DNA of 64,000 bases. Source: Maylandia zebra. Taxonomy: Eukaryota > Chordata > Actinopteri > Cichliformes > Cichlidae. The stretch's first letter is position 1. Each line of letters opens with the position of its first letter. This document shows, one piece after another, positions 13,222-25,629 of this stretch. Location: positions 22,430,556-22,494,555 of the forward strand of contig NC_135187.1 of the NCBI RefSeq assembly GCF_041146795.1, given 5' to 3'. The position numbers and the translations under genes were made by a program. A model generated the notes under the pieces. It saw only the letters and a list, made by a program, of their open reading frames with translations, had not been told where the DNA came from and made no database searches.

Positions 13222-13233
13222 GGTCACGTGACC
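13222..13233. promoter_or_regulatory. E-box palindrome upstream of hoxa11
   Basis: A perfect 12-bp palindrome GGTCACGTGACC lies about 173 bp upstream of the hoxa11 ATG. It contains the CACGTG E-box with the GTCACGTGAC context favoured by USF and MITF/TFE-type bHLH-zip factors. The identical word occurs upstream of hoxa13 (24281-24292) and in the distal spacer (39384-39395). Confidence 0.5.
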
Positions 13234-13271
13234 GACCACACGGCAGAAATTGACAGATTTTCAGGCCCCAC

Positions 13272-13366
13272 TTGTGTGTGCGTGCAGTGTGTGCGCGCGT
13301 ATAGTGTGTGAGCGCGCGCCACGTCGCGCGTGCGCTTGCAGGAAAGAGTGTGTGCGTGTAGGAGTG
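13272..13366. other. Alternating purine-pyrimidine, CpG-rich tract upstream of hoxa11
   Basis: Blocks of TGTGTGCG, GCGCGCGT and CGCGCGCC alternate for nearly 100 bp, about 220-320 bp upstream of the hoxa11 start. This composition is prone to Z-DNA formation. Confidence 0.6.
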
Positions 13367-16300
13367 TAAGAGACATGACTGCTGTGTGTCCTAAAGCTTG
13401 ACATTGGTGCTTTTATCGCCATGTTTGCTTAAAAATAAATTCCTTAACATGCAACCGTGTCAGGAGAATGATGAACCATAAATGGATGCTGCCTGTTGCA
13501 GTCAAAGTTTTATGCAGTCTATTTACACCTCAGATGCTGAAATCACTTTTCAGTCTTTCGGGGGGAAATGTGCATGAAGACTTGTTTAATAGCAAAATGA
13601 AAAAAAAAAAGAAGGATCATGAACACTACATTGTCCAAACTATCTAATATGAACTATATAACTCGAACAACACATTATCAGAGGAAGAAAACAGCTTATT
13701 TGTAAAGTCCGCTTTTAGAAATGTCTGAGTGGTCATCATTAGGTGGCTTTTACGGCACAGCATTTGGCTGAGTGGGCATTTGGTTATCAGGGTCATGTTC
13801 AAAGTAGCGGCTAATGTTTCAGCTGGCCACAGCCTTGTCTTAGAACCATTATAAGACCAAACTGGAATTTTGACAGGATAAATTCAAAACGTCTTTAAAA
13901 TAGGTAGCTCGAGGAACAGTTTCTAACTTCAAGACATAAAACACACAGTGTGTGTACAAAACCTTGTGCCATTAATGGATTATCAAATAATAATATTAAG
14001 ACGTTTACTTGAAATTATTGTGATAGTTAATACGTACCCTCAACATTAGAAGAAACTGACAGATATTCCGCAAGCAACAGCGATCAATTGTTGAGAAAAA
14101 TACTCATCAGCTGAAAGGTACAGTCTGTTGCCTAAATATAGAATGCTTCAATGTCCATATTTAATTAGCTTGTTGCTGAATAACAACATTGTTCCATTTT
14201 TAACGGGTTTCGCCTCGCTCTTCTGCTTTGCTTCAAGTTAACAATTTTATGCATCTGCTGGCAGCTTTTAAAGTTGCAACAGTCAAGCTTGCTCCACTTT
14301 TACGCATGGCGATCTCGCAGCATTTTGGTCCAAATATGTATCCAAATGTTCACTGTTAAGCAAGAAGACGGCGTCCAGAAATTTACATGACATTTAGATA
14401 TCATTATGTACTGACAAATAATAACTTCCACCAGTTCCGTGATATTTTTACTCAGATGAACAACGAAAAACATTTACGTAAATCTCACCACCGTGTAAAA
14501 TCCTTTCTAAACACATATTAATGGATTCTTTTAAAATAACAGCGCTGTCAGTATTTTTACAATTATAGCTCGGAACATGTTAGCAACTAATGTACTCTAT
14601 GAATATTTTTAAGTATTGGATGTAGATAATCCAAATGGTTAAGATTGTCATATGGTCATATGGAGTCTATTCCTCACAGAAACTAAAGTAAAACAAGATA
14701 AGAAATGTGTTGAATCCTGTGAAATAAATTTCTGCTATTTGAATTGGGGAAACACGCCACAGTGCACATTCCCCGGCTCCCTGCTCTGAGGCCACCGTGG
14801 AGCTTGTTTTGGAGAGGCTGCAACTTGACTCTAATGTGCTGTGAATGAGAGACCTGAGCTCGGATTAAGACCGCCGCGGCTGGTCTGCCCCCACTGCCCA
14901 ATGTGCATATAGGGATTCGAGGGGCTCTTGATGGCACATGTGAAACATGACCTTGAAATATCATACATACTAATAATACTGTGCGAGAACCAACTAATAC
15001 TAGAACCCAGCGATTGTGTCAAAAAGAAAAACGGAAAAAACCTGATATGAATCGTTCCAGACCCTTACAGGCAGTTTAATGTGGATAAATTGCAGGGACA
15101 CAAACAACTCGAGTGTCTTTGCGGTCACACGCTCCGCCTCTCGGTCAATCCAGACAAATTCTAAGAGTTGTGCCGAAGCTTTTAAGCTGTAATTGAGGAC
15201 AGGATGCCCAGGAAAACCAAAGCCAGCACTGCACAGACCTGGGTTTTTATAGCTGCTCTAGTATTCTTGTGCGCCTTTCCCCTCAAGCCAGACAGACACC
15301 ACAAAATCGGTCAAGCGTGATAGGAAGTCACCACCTACACTGACTCAAAGTCAGCAGCTGGGGAATTTCAGCAACATAGAAACATGTGTCTGTACACAGC
15401 TAAGGTAAGAGTTCTCCTTTGAATAAATCGGTATTTCTCTAAGAAATGTCTAGAAATATTACAATTTTTGTTAATTTTAACAAAGACAGTGATCATAAAA
15501 CAGTTGATAAAAGTGAGCTGAGAGCCAGATTTATGTCAAATGTGCTTTCGTTAAAGGAAGTCGTTCTGTGGATCCTCAGTCCGCCTTTCGTGTGTTGTTT
15601 TTGGTCAGAAAAAAAAACTGCCGTCTGGCGCTGCGTAAAAGCTCTCAAAGCCAAAGCTTTGTCTCTTCGGTCGACTTCAAGTTCGGGGAGAGAGGGGGTC
15701 CTTCACAAAGAGCAAAGGGCTCCATTTGCCCCGGATGGAGTTCCATTTAATTGCCTTTGCATCCACTCATGCCTTGAGTCGCAAGATTGCCTGATAACGT
15801 GAATTTATAATTGCAAGCAGCTAATAGTATGTCTGTTATTAGAGTTGTGGGCCCTAACCGTCTGCTGTGGTTTTTATCCAAATTATTAATAGAAGAGAAA
15901 ACAACACACTCCTTGTGTGACTTCGTGCTCAAAGCGACCCCTTAGAGTTCAGCTTTGTCTTGTGCCTAGTATCCACAGTCAGCATCTAGCTGATAAGTTT
16001 TATGATAATAATAATAATAACAATAATAGTAATAATAAAGGGGGTTGGGGTATAAGACATAACCACGCGAGACTATTCAATAGATTTGACACCAAGACAG
16101 ACAAATAAGTGACTTTACTCAAGGGCACTCGTTTTTATGACCTTAAAGTTTCCTTGTTGTGTTTTCTTTAACGCACACAGCACGCATAAACACACATTGG
16201 ATTTGCTTTTTTAGAACAAACACGCAATTAAAGAAAATTGTGCATAAAATAGCAACACTTCAAAATAAGAGTCCTTGGTTTGGCATAGTGGCATAGTTTG

Positions 16301-17989
16301 GCATTGTTTTTCCGTTTTTTTCTTTTTTTGTAGTCAGGACGAAAATGCGACGTGTAGATTGCCCAATCCTTGTGCCATAAAACCTTGTCAGACAACAAGT
16401 AAACAATCAAGTGTGGGGAGGATCTGAAAGTACAGTTTAACGCCCTGTCAGGTAGGCCCTATAGGCCGTAAAGGGGGCTAAATAGGAGTATTCAATCTCC
16501 TGCAGTGAAACCTCCTGTAGTTTCAGTCTTCAAGGAAAAGAAAAAGCTCAGAGCTTTACTACAGGCTGTTTTTTGTTTTCATTCTGTGGCTGAGAAATAG
16601 GCCACCACACCTGCACCTCAGAGGATCTATTGACTAGATTCTTCATCTCAAAATCTTCCTTAGTCTAAACAAATACACAAACAGTCGACCAACACAAAAA
16701 GAACACAGGTGTTTGATTGTGCCTTTTAATGAGCGTGTTCCTATATTTTCAATAAAACACAATTTTACTAAACACTTTGCTTTATTGCGCATAAACCAGC
16801 CGGGAACTGCACTACCAAAATAGCCAACAGATTAGCCTAGAGTAGACTATTCATGGCTTCCTTTATTTCTGTTTCGCCAAAGCAGTTCTTCAAACTCCAA
16901 ATTCGTCTGCTTGTGTGTCCTAAAAAATCGCACTACATTAATATATAAAGTGTTTTTGAACTTGAATTGTACATGGGCTTGCTCAGCCGCCACCATCTTA
17001 CTGGGGGATTATAAAACCATCAGACTGAAACATGAAACAATCAGAGCTCGCACTTGGTTGCGTACAAACGAACGAGCTGGAATATATCAGCAAACGTGAA
17101 CCCGATTAAGCGAACATCTGTTGATTTATCCACAGGTGACAGAAACGAGGGCGATGACAGAGAGGCCTGGCGGACCACACAAGGGCTCCAAGGCGAAACT
17201 GACCAACTCCACGGTCAACGGGAGCGCCTCCGGCTAGTCAGGGGAGAATCACAAGGCTGGATTAGCCTGCAGAGGGTGTCATGAGAAACAAGGCGCCAGG
17301 AGGAGCGGGACTGGACAAAAGGACATAAAGTGGTGTGGGGAATAAAAGAATATTTACAAAGAGGTCATTTGAAAGAATAACAAGGAATACGAGAAAGAAC
17401 CAAGACGCGAGTAAAGCGAAATTAAAGGATTTCATCTTCATTAATAAAAATAAAACTCCTCACAAAGTACAAAATAGAATAATGAAATAGAAAATTCATT
17501 TTTTTTACATAAAAAGCGTTCGGCAAATAAACCCAGAAATTGTGAGTATTCTTAGAAGATCTTAGTTATTTTATTTCTTATAGGTAACCAGTTGGATTTC
17601 AGTCCTCTAATAAATAAAACTAGAAGCCTACATGCGCCAGATCTTTGGTTGAGTTCTAGTGTTTAGTTGCGATCTCCCACAACATGAAAAAAACGATCGC
17701 TTTGAAAGGACATTTGATAAAATTACACGACCATGCGACGTTTAGTTTTACTTAAACGAGGAGAGAGAAAAAAATCTGTTTGGGGTCTAAAAACAGGCGC
17801 AGTGTGCGTCAAATAACGCAAATCCCGACCTGCGTTTCTTTCTTTCTTTCTTACTAAAGAGTCACATTTTTACACCACATTAACCTTCAGTATTTTCCTT
17901 TTCTGTTGTATATTTTTTCAGCTTGCTCGGCGCTGAAATGATCTTCTCAAGATGTTGACATCTTGCGGACGCAACGCCGAGTTTCTTGC

Positions 17990-18052
17990 TTTTTTTCTTT
18001 TTTCTTTTTTCTTTTTTCTTTTTTTTCTTTTCTTTTCTTTCTTTTTTCTTTT
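17990..18052. repeat. Pyrimidine (CTTTTTT)n tract
   Basis: CTTTTTT and CTTTT units form a strand-asymmetric polypyrimidine run. Confidence 0.9.
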
Positions 18053-19349
18053 GTTTAATTGCTGAATCTAAGCTCAAATAATAATGGGCGACTTCAAAAA
18101 TTCTACTTTCGTTCACAAATATAAATGGCCCTCATGGTTACCAAATCATCGTGAAATAACGGATTATACTTTAAACTGTCAAGTGGATTTTAATTCTTTT
18201 TTTTTTCTTTACGTGGATTCACAAACAAATGTGAAACTCCCACAATTTGCTTCACTTATTATAAATGAATCTTCTAAATCAGGTAAGATGATTCAGTGAA
18301 TTTGCTATTTATATAAGAGAAGGACAGCAGGTTCTAAAAAACAACAACAGATGTATTTCTTTCGTTTCCGTGGAGTCTTTTCGACTTGCCCACATAATAA
18401 GAATTCAAGTTATCACAGATCAACTGATCACACAATTGATTCGACATATTATGTATAATGATCTTTGTTATTGTTGACCACCATTTAAAATGAACAATTT
18501 TGTGCTGGGGGTGTTCGCAAACCTACAAACGAGTGGCTAGCTTTGACTGACGCATCCTTGCCGGTACATCCTTCTTAAATCTAGTCTGTATACCCTTCGT
18601 GAATGAAGACAGTACATTTTGGGGCATTTATACATGAAACCAAATGAGATGATCTGATATCCGGACAGGAAACCCGCTCTGTCTATAAAGACTGAGGCGC
18701 CGACTGGGGCATGGAGGAGGCTTTCATATAATCTCGGTCAAGTGCTTCTATTGGCCCGCTGTCACGGTCTTGGGTAAGCTTATGTCCGCTTGGGGTCTTT
18801 GTGCTGTATTACAAGATTATCTTCCAAAATCACGCTATCAAGCTTGAAAGCTGCACTGCAGGCTAAGTGAAGGTTGCAGGCCTGTCCTCCATTATGCTCA
18901 GAGACAGCGAAGGTCAATGTAAAGAGCAACGCAAAGAGCCGGCCCTGAATGCAGAGCTCATTCACGGCTGACAGCGCGTGGAGTGATGTTGTGCATCGTG
19001 TACAACACAGTTTCTACAATCTAAGCATGTCAAATTGTCCAGTGTTATTTCATAGGACGCATTTTTTATTTAAAGAAAACACTAACAGTGACTTTTGTCC
19101 ATTGCTTGTTTTGTTTTTGTTTTATCATTACCTTCCACTGTGTAAATTAAAAGCTGATAGTAAAATAGAATCGCGTTGAAATTTCTGCGCTTTCAAAACT
19201 CATTCTCTAGTTTATTTGACATTCTACAACATGCTAATTGAAACCTTTTTATTCTCTAAAACAAGCTGTAATACACTCTTTATCCTTAGTGTGGCAGCAG
19301 AATTCAATTTTTGAACACAGTGCGGTCCAGCCTCCAGAGTTTTCTAGCC

Positions 19350-19780
19350 ACGGTCCAATCAAAGATAGCTCTCGCGAGGAGAGAGGGGTAGGCGGAGCAT
19401 TGTGCTTTGAGCTTTGGACTCTCACGTTGTTTCTCAGGCTGCAGGCGGGACTTTCGTGTTTGTTTTGGTTTTCACTAAGCCAATAGCAACACGCTCTACT
19501 TCCTCGTAGCCAATAAACTTACACTTAGGTAATGCCACAAGTAACTTCCGCTCCGCAGCTTTCCTGTGCGTGTTTTTCGGGAGCAGAGGCGCGTTCTGGA
19601 GTCAGACATCAAACTTTTCTCCACATCTATGTGCTTGTTTAACACGTGCGCGCCCCGCCGCGCCGACGTCAGAAAACGTGGCAGAGACGTAACATCACAT
19701 TTCCTGCTCTCTGACTGCTGTCTCACATGGCTCTGGTGTTTGTCCTGATCAGCCAGCTGGGCATGTGCGTGATAGGAGCA
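19350..19780. promoter_or_regulatory. Promoter-like GC-rich segment between hoxa11 and hoxa13
   Basis: Three CCAAT boxes on the plus strand (19355, 19480, 19510) are joined by TCTCGCGAGG at 19370-19379, a near match to the TCTCGCGAGA promoter element. Also present are CACGTG at 19643 and a CRE-like CGACGTCAG at 19664. The segment is CpG-richer than its surroundings. These are hallmarks of a TATA-less promoter, yet no coding gene starts here. A noncoding transcript or enhancer promoter is the inference. Confidence 0.4.
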
Positions 19781-20110
19781 CAAGATATGGCACTACAGAG
19801 CATTTAAATACGGTTCATAGTCCGGCCCACTGTTGACTTACTTTATGCAACCCATAGCAAATGTTTGTTTTCATCCTACTAAGGTGGGTTTTTAACGCGC
19901 AAACGAAAGTAAATACCGTATGAATGGTAAATTAAACTCGCTGATCAAAATCTGTTCAAAGCCTAAGAACAGCAAACAAAAAAGGAACATAAAGTAGATA
20001 TTAGACCTACACAAATAAGGCTGAAATTTTTAGTCAGACTAAGCGACTGGGGTTTTGGCTATAACCAAACAACAAAGAGGATATTGATTATGCTAATGAA
20101 TAAACTATAT

Positions 20111-20197
<87 letters not shown>
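20111..20197. repeat. Compound (GTAA)n/(AAT)n microsatellite
   Basis: About ten GTAA units pass directly into about fifteen AAT units. Confidence 0.95.
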
Positions 20198-20199
<2 letters not shown>

Positions 20200-20274
20200 T
20201 AACAACACTGTCCTCGTCATTAGGTGATAAAAACATGATAAGATGAAATAAGATGTTTAAATTAATAATAATTA

Positions 20275-20381
<107 letters not shown>

Positions 20382-21305
20382 CAACATTTAAATATTTAAT
20401 TTATTAATTAATTTATTATTTTTTATTAAACCTTAAGGTTAACCCAGTGGCTATAGCGATGTCTGCGATTTCACGACTGGCAACTATCTGGTAATGCGAT
20501 TAGTACGCAACTCTACGTAGTCTCTCAAGAAAGTATTTAAGGATAACAATTTAACAGACAGACACAATGTACACGATAACATTTACACCATACCTAGAAA
20601 TTCTGACCTTTTTAATTCACATTTTATTTAGGAAAATAAATCTAAGCACACATTAAATGTGTTATTTATTTCCATGTTTTTATTTTTCATTGTTTTGAAA
20701 TGAAACAGTTCCGTGCGAAACAGTGCTGTCGGGAAGACACCAAACACGTAACCCTCTGAATAAACTCTGCAATCCAGTCGTTGGGTATAGGTCGAAATTT
20801 CTAAGGCATTCTCTTAGACCTTTTAAAGGGAGTTTCAATGTAAGCCTACTTAAAACAACAAAGCATAATCAAACAGATACGGGGATTCTCATAAGTGTTC
20901 ACTGTTTTTTTGTTCTCTCACATTTTCAACAAAGACCAACGAAGGTGAATACTTTGCCAAAAGAAACTTTCTGATTCATCAATCCGGAAAATATTTGGGC
21001 TTTTTGCAAATTATATAAATATTAATATACATTTTTGTTTGCTTTGATTTTAGTTTAAAAAAACACACAATCTCGGCGCTCTTTCACAAACGCTTAACTT
21101 TGACTTTAACACACAGAAAAAAACTTTAATATTAAATCAATAGCTTCCAGTGTGCAGTGAGTCCGTGTGAGCACTTCGGACATATCGCAAAGTTTAATAT
21201 GTCTTCAATAAAAAGTAAATTGTGGTTCCACTTGTTCCTCCTGCGTATGTTTATTCTCCCGCGTGGTCAAAGTCAAGGCTAAAACACTAGGGCTACTGAC
21301 TAAGT

Positions 21306-21307
<2 letters not shown>

Positions 21308-21385
<78 letters not shown>
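21308..21385. repeat. (ATT)n microsatellite
   Basis: About 26 ATT units without interruption. Confidence 0.95.
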
Positions 21386-21389
<4 letters not shown>

Positions 21390-21441
21390 CCTCTAAGCTT
21401 TGAATGGGATGTCCTGACCACTACAGTATTTTCCACAGTCG

Positions 21442-21455
21442 TCACTAGATGGCGA
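21442..21455 (+). promoter_or_regulatory. CTCF-like site, hoxa11-hoxa13 spacer
   Basis: TCACTAGATGGCGA matches the CTCF core CCACTAGATGGCGC at 12 of 14 positions. It lies 1.25 kb beyond the hoxa13 stop codon. Motif match by eye only. Confidence 0.4.
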
Positions 21456-22524
21456 TGTAAGCTTATATTTCAGCACAGACCAGCCTCAACTGATTTATTT
21501 CCTCTAATCCCACAGCCAAACGGGAGTCTACAGCACAGTTCAAATATTTGACTTTCTAAATATAATTTGTACATAGCATTTCTGGATAAAGTTCACCTCA
21601 AACCCAGCAAAGCCACTACGAGATAGTATAACTGTAAAAGCTGGCTGTGCGTCTCTACAGCAAATCTGCGGGCCTTCATCGTATTTTAAATTCCTATTTC
21701 GTAAAAAAGGAAAATTCGCCTTTTTTTTGTTCTTAAGTAAGGTAAATACGTTTAAAGGAAAAATAATGTTTATATTAAATTGAGCTATAATCACTCAAAT
21801 AAACTCAAAGGATACAAACTTAGATAAAATTCAACCAAGTCCATATTTTATTGGGACGGACTTTAACGCCGACATATTGGGACTCACACACAACCTGGAT
21901 ATCACGCCGGAATTTACTTTTACACTTATTAACAAACACAAGAATACGCACACACATTATAAAAGCTATGATTGACATGAACACACATCAGTCATATCAT
22001 ATGACGATTATCTAAGCATGATAATAAGAATTGCACCATGGACTGAATATGCATGAGAGCACGGATTCATATGATAAAACTATACTTCATACAAGTTAAA
22101 CATGTGGGTAGGTTTTTTTTAAAAAAAAGAAGAAGAAGAAGAAGAAGCCGGGATTGATTAATATTTAACATCCCACAAGGTCCAAATTTGTCACACCGTC
22201 ACTTCCTGTGAATCTTCCATTTATCACTCTCGTTAAAAAGTTGTAGTCTAGATAAAGGTGTAGCTCGGTGGCGCACACACCTGAGGTCACTTTGAGAGTG
22301 AGCATGCCAAAAGAAAATAATAATAATATTAACAAGAAGAAGAAGAAGTCACGCCTACTGCAGCTATACATTTTCTCCTTTCTCCCACTTGAGTCTCTGA
22401 ACAATATTTAACAACAAGTAGCAGGAAGAGGTGGGTCCGGAAAGTTTGTCTGGGGAGCTCCGGGAAAACATTTGCCTACATACATATGAATCATAATCGG
22501 TCATGAAGGAGCTGCTTGCCCTAA

Positions 22525-22527
<3 letters not shown>

Positions 22528-22613
<86 letters not shown>
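22528..22613. repeat. (GT)n microsatellite downstream of hoxa13
   Basis: A GT repeat of about 85 bp, 81 bp past the hoxa13 stop codon and therefore probably within its 3' untranslated region, transcribed as CA. Confidence 0.95.
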
Positions 22614-22616
<3 letters not shown>

Positions 22617-22693
22617 AATTTCCCATAGATTTTGTCCGTCATCTAAAAATCAAAAAATGTGTAAAAAGAAAAAAGAGAAAAAAGAAAAAGAAA

Positions 22694-24138
22694 CTAGCTG
22701 ATAGTTTTCAGCTTGTTGACGATTTTCTTCTCCTTTACGCGTCTGTTTTGAAACCATATCGTGACCTGTCGCTCGGACAGGTTGGTCTGAGCGGATATCC
22801 TCCTCCTTTTGTCCTTTGTGATAAATTTATTGGCGGCGTACTCGCGCTCGAGTTCCTTCAGTTGCACCTTGGTGTATGGCACGCGCTTCTTTCTTCCACG
22901 TCGATAAGACCCGGAGTCTCCCCCGGCGTGAGACACTGCGTCTGAGAAGGAAAAAAAATACAGAGAGAGAGAGACAAAAGAACATGTGATAATCTGCCTC
23001 TAAACTTACTCTCAGAATAAAATTTCCCTCCCACGAAAAAAAAAGAAAAAAAGAAAATGTAAATAGTTGAGTGACACACTTTCAACCTTTTTTTTAAATA
23101 AAATAAAATATTTCATGATGTTTGAGGTTATTGATGAAAATGAGAAATCCTCAAACCAACTGGACAGGCTTGACTCTTTAATGATAAGTGATTGATAAAA
23201 CAATAGAAAAATGTATTTGTGTAATTTTCTCAAAGGAAAACGCAACTTAGCGCATTTTAAAGCGTCCTCATATTAATCTAGTCGTTTTAACGCCCTTTGC
23301 TGTATTGTCGCTTACATTTGTTTTGTCATACATTTGAGATGTTCTTCCCACAGTGAGGGAGATTTTATCAACACGCCATGTACTACTGCACCATACATAC
23401 TGGATTTGCTGTGTGTACTATCGGACTTAAATTGTCAAAAAGCTGCTTCCTGTAAAGGATGGATTCTGTGTAAGGCACATGCCTACCTGGTATGGAGGAT
23501 TTCCACATGTGTCCGGGCTGAGGCTGCTCCTTGGCGCAGTAGACCTGGCTGTTCCAGCCGTTGGAAGCGAGAGTCCACGGTTGGTAGCTCTCCATAGGCA
23601 GAAGAGACTCGTGTCTGGCCTCTGAAGACGCGCTGATAGTTGGCACTACTGGGACGTCCAGGTAACTGGGGACAGGTTGGTACGGGCCAGAGGGATACGT
23701 TGGATAAAAAGCAAATTCCTTTGCCCGGGAGGCGAAATCGTCGCCTGAGGCGGACGTGTCCATGTATTTCTCCCCATACGCGGAGGGGGGCTGCGCTCCA
23801 CACGACTTTATGCTGCTGTGATGCGACATTCTGCACGGGTAACCGAAGTACCCGTACGGCAGGGACGCGCTGGACGAATTCTGAGCTGCAGAGCAGGGGC
23901 TGCACTGTTTCACAGGCTCGCCCATCCCGGAGGTATGCACGTCGCTGGACGAGTACGCCGTGCTTGGTGCCAGGGATGCGGGGTGCGCCATCAGATTCCT
24001 GCACTGGTTCGCAGCAAAGTTTCCACCAGCAAAACCCTCCATGTTCTTGCTCACTTCATCGGAACCGCCGCCGTTGTCGTAGAGGAACATCACCGACGGG
24101 TCGACCCAGCGAGGACGGAGGAGCAGTGACGTTGTCAT
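22694..24138 (-). CDS. hoxa13a: Homeobox protein Hox-A13 (HoxA13a-like), two exons
   Basis: A paralogue group 13 homeodomain factor for autopod/distal fin, hindgut and urogenital patterning. Exon 1 is 24138-23487 and exon 2 is 22941-22694; the 545-bp intron splits an Asp codon (G/AC). The predicted protein is 299 aa. The N terminus [20 protein letters not shown] is the conserved HoxA13 start. [81 protein letters not shown] and [13 protein letters not shown] are all group 13 blocks. The homeodomain spans 233-292 ([31 protein letters not shown]). It lacks the long polyalanine tracts of mammalian HOXA13. A tandem acceptor 6 bases further on would drop Asp-Ala; the first is preferred because it preserves the conserved PD-VSH junction. 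Confidence 0.96.
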
Positions 24139-24148
24139 AGCACGGCAT
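24056..24148 (-). other. Overlapping upstream ORF at hoxa13 start
   Basis: An ATG 10 bases before the hoxa13 start (24148-24146) opens a different frame of 30 codons that overlaps the hoxa13 coding start and ends at 24056. If present in the mRNA it would compete for initiation. Coding potential of its own is doubtful. Confidence 0.35.
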
Positions 24149-24260
24149 CCAACATTGAAGCTTATGGCTCTTTTTTAAAAAGCCCTCAGACTGAAAAAAG
24201 GGAGATACTGCTTCCCGGAGAGTAAAGCCACTCTGACGCGCACAAGAGCGCAGATGTGGC

Positions 24261-24292
24261 GCTGTTATTGGTCCAGATGTGGTCACGTGACC
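24261..24292. promoter_or_regulatory. CCAAT box and E-box palindrome upstream of hoxa13
   Basis: The palindrome GGTCACGTGACC at 24281-24292 lies about 143 bp upstream of the hoxa13 ATG. A minus-strand CCAAT box (GGACCAATAAC, about 24264-24274) lies between it and the gene. The same 12-mer occurs upstream of hoxa11. Confidence 0.5.
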
Positions 24293-25534
24293 GGGCTATG
24301 CAAAGAGGACGGTAAACATCAGCAGATAATTAAATGGAGAAAAATGCGGCGAAGGGAAGGTGACTGCACCTATCGAGGGGTTTGACTTTTGTCATATTTG
24401 ATTTAACCAGCATGGATGATGTGCATTAATTTCAAAACAGAACGTAAGGTACAATTTACATGAATCTGTGCTTACGCTCATTTAGGTTTCATGCATCCAA
24501 ATGATAGAATTTCGTCATTTTGAGAGGAGAAATGCTTATTTTCACATATAATATGCAAACAAGAGTCGATTATTTAAAGGTATGCAACAATTTTTTTTTT
24601 AAAAAGAAAGAAAACCGTTGTGACCCAGGCAGTTACATATGACTCATATGCAACGCTTTTAGCCTTTACGCATGCATACTGACCTGCCTTTGTTTGCCTC
24701 GCTGTACAAATTCTAATATTATAACACTCTTTACAACAGAACCTTCTTAGTGTAAAAATAAAGTCTGATATATCTGTGCATTGCACCGCTATACACGGAA
24801 TTAAACAGGGTACTTCTGTCTCCCGCTGATACGCCTCTGTTTGCGCTTTATCCGATAGGACGTGTAAGATGAAAAAAAAAGTTTGATCCTAGTAACTTGG
24901 AGGTATTGAAATAACACATATATAATATATATAAACACGTATAATGAGGCGCATGCGTGTAGTTCTGAAAAGGAGACAGGGTTCACTTGTGTATTTCGAT
25001 AGCAGTTTAAAAAAAGAGAAAAGAGGACATGAGAGATAATCTCGTGTTGTGGGGGATTATTTTATACACTTGACTTCAGACATGTTTACAGTATGCAAAA
25101 TCAGAAATCAGAAAAGCTCTCGACATGGTGTGCGTGCGTGTTTTTGCATAGGACGTAAACGCGGTTGGAGGCCAAGGTCAAGTTGAATGTTGCTGTCTAG
25201 CCATCCAGTCCCTCGGCCTATTCAGGCTTTGAAGAGACCGTCTGAGCTCTTGAAAAGAGCGGAAGAGGGGTGAGAATTCCTGTCCCAATGAACGCTATTG
25301 GAGGACATTAACTTTTACTGTCATTTTGTTATCTCCCCTGTTTACTCTTGCGAACTAGTTCGAACCCGCTCCTTCTTCTACTTCTTCTTCTGGGTGGCAC
25401 GTAGGCCTATACCTTTGAATCCCAGCGTTGGAAATGTAAAAAGGATAGGGCTGGGGTTTTGTTTTATTATTCTTTTCGGGGTGTTTCTTTCTCTCTTTTT
25501 TTCTTCTTCTTTTGGTAGACATGTGTGAAAAAGA

Positions 25535-25538
<4 letters not shown>

Positions 25539-25628
<90 letters not shown>
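25539..25628. repeat. (GT)n microsatellite
   Basis: An uninterrupted GT repeat of about 90 bp. Confidence 0.95.

Positions 25629-25629
<1 letters not shown>

Noticed and set aside
23640-24140. 166-codon plus-strand frame over hoxa13 exon 1
   Set aside because: Antisense shadow of a GC-rich coding exon; no recognisable protein features.
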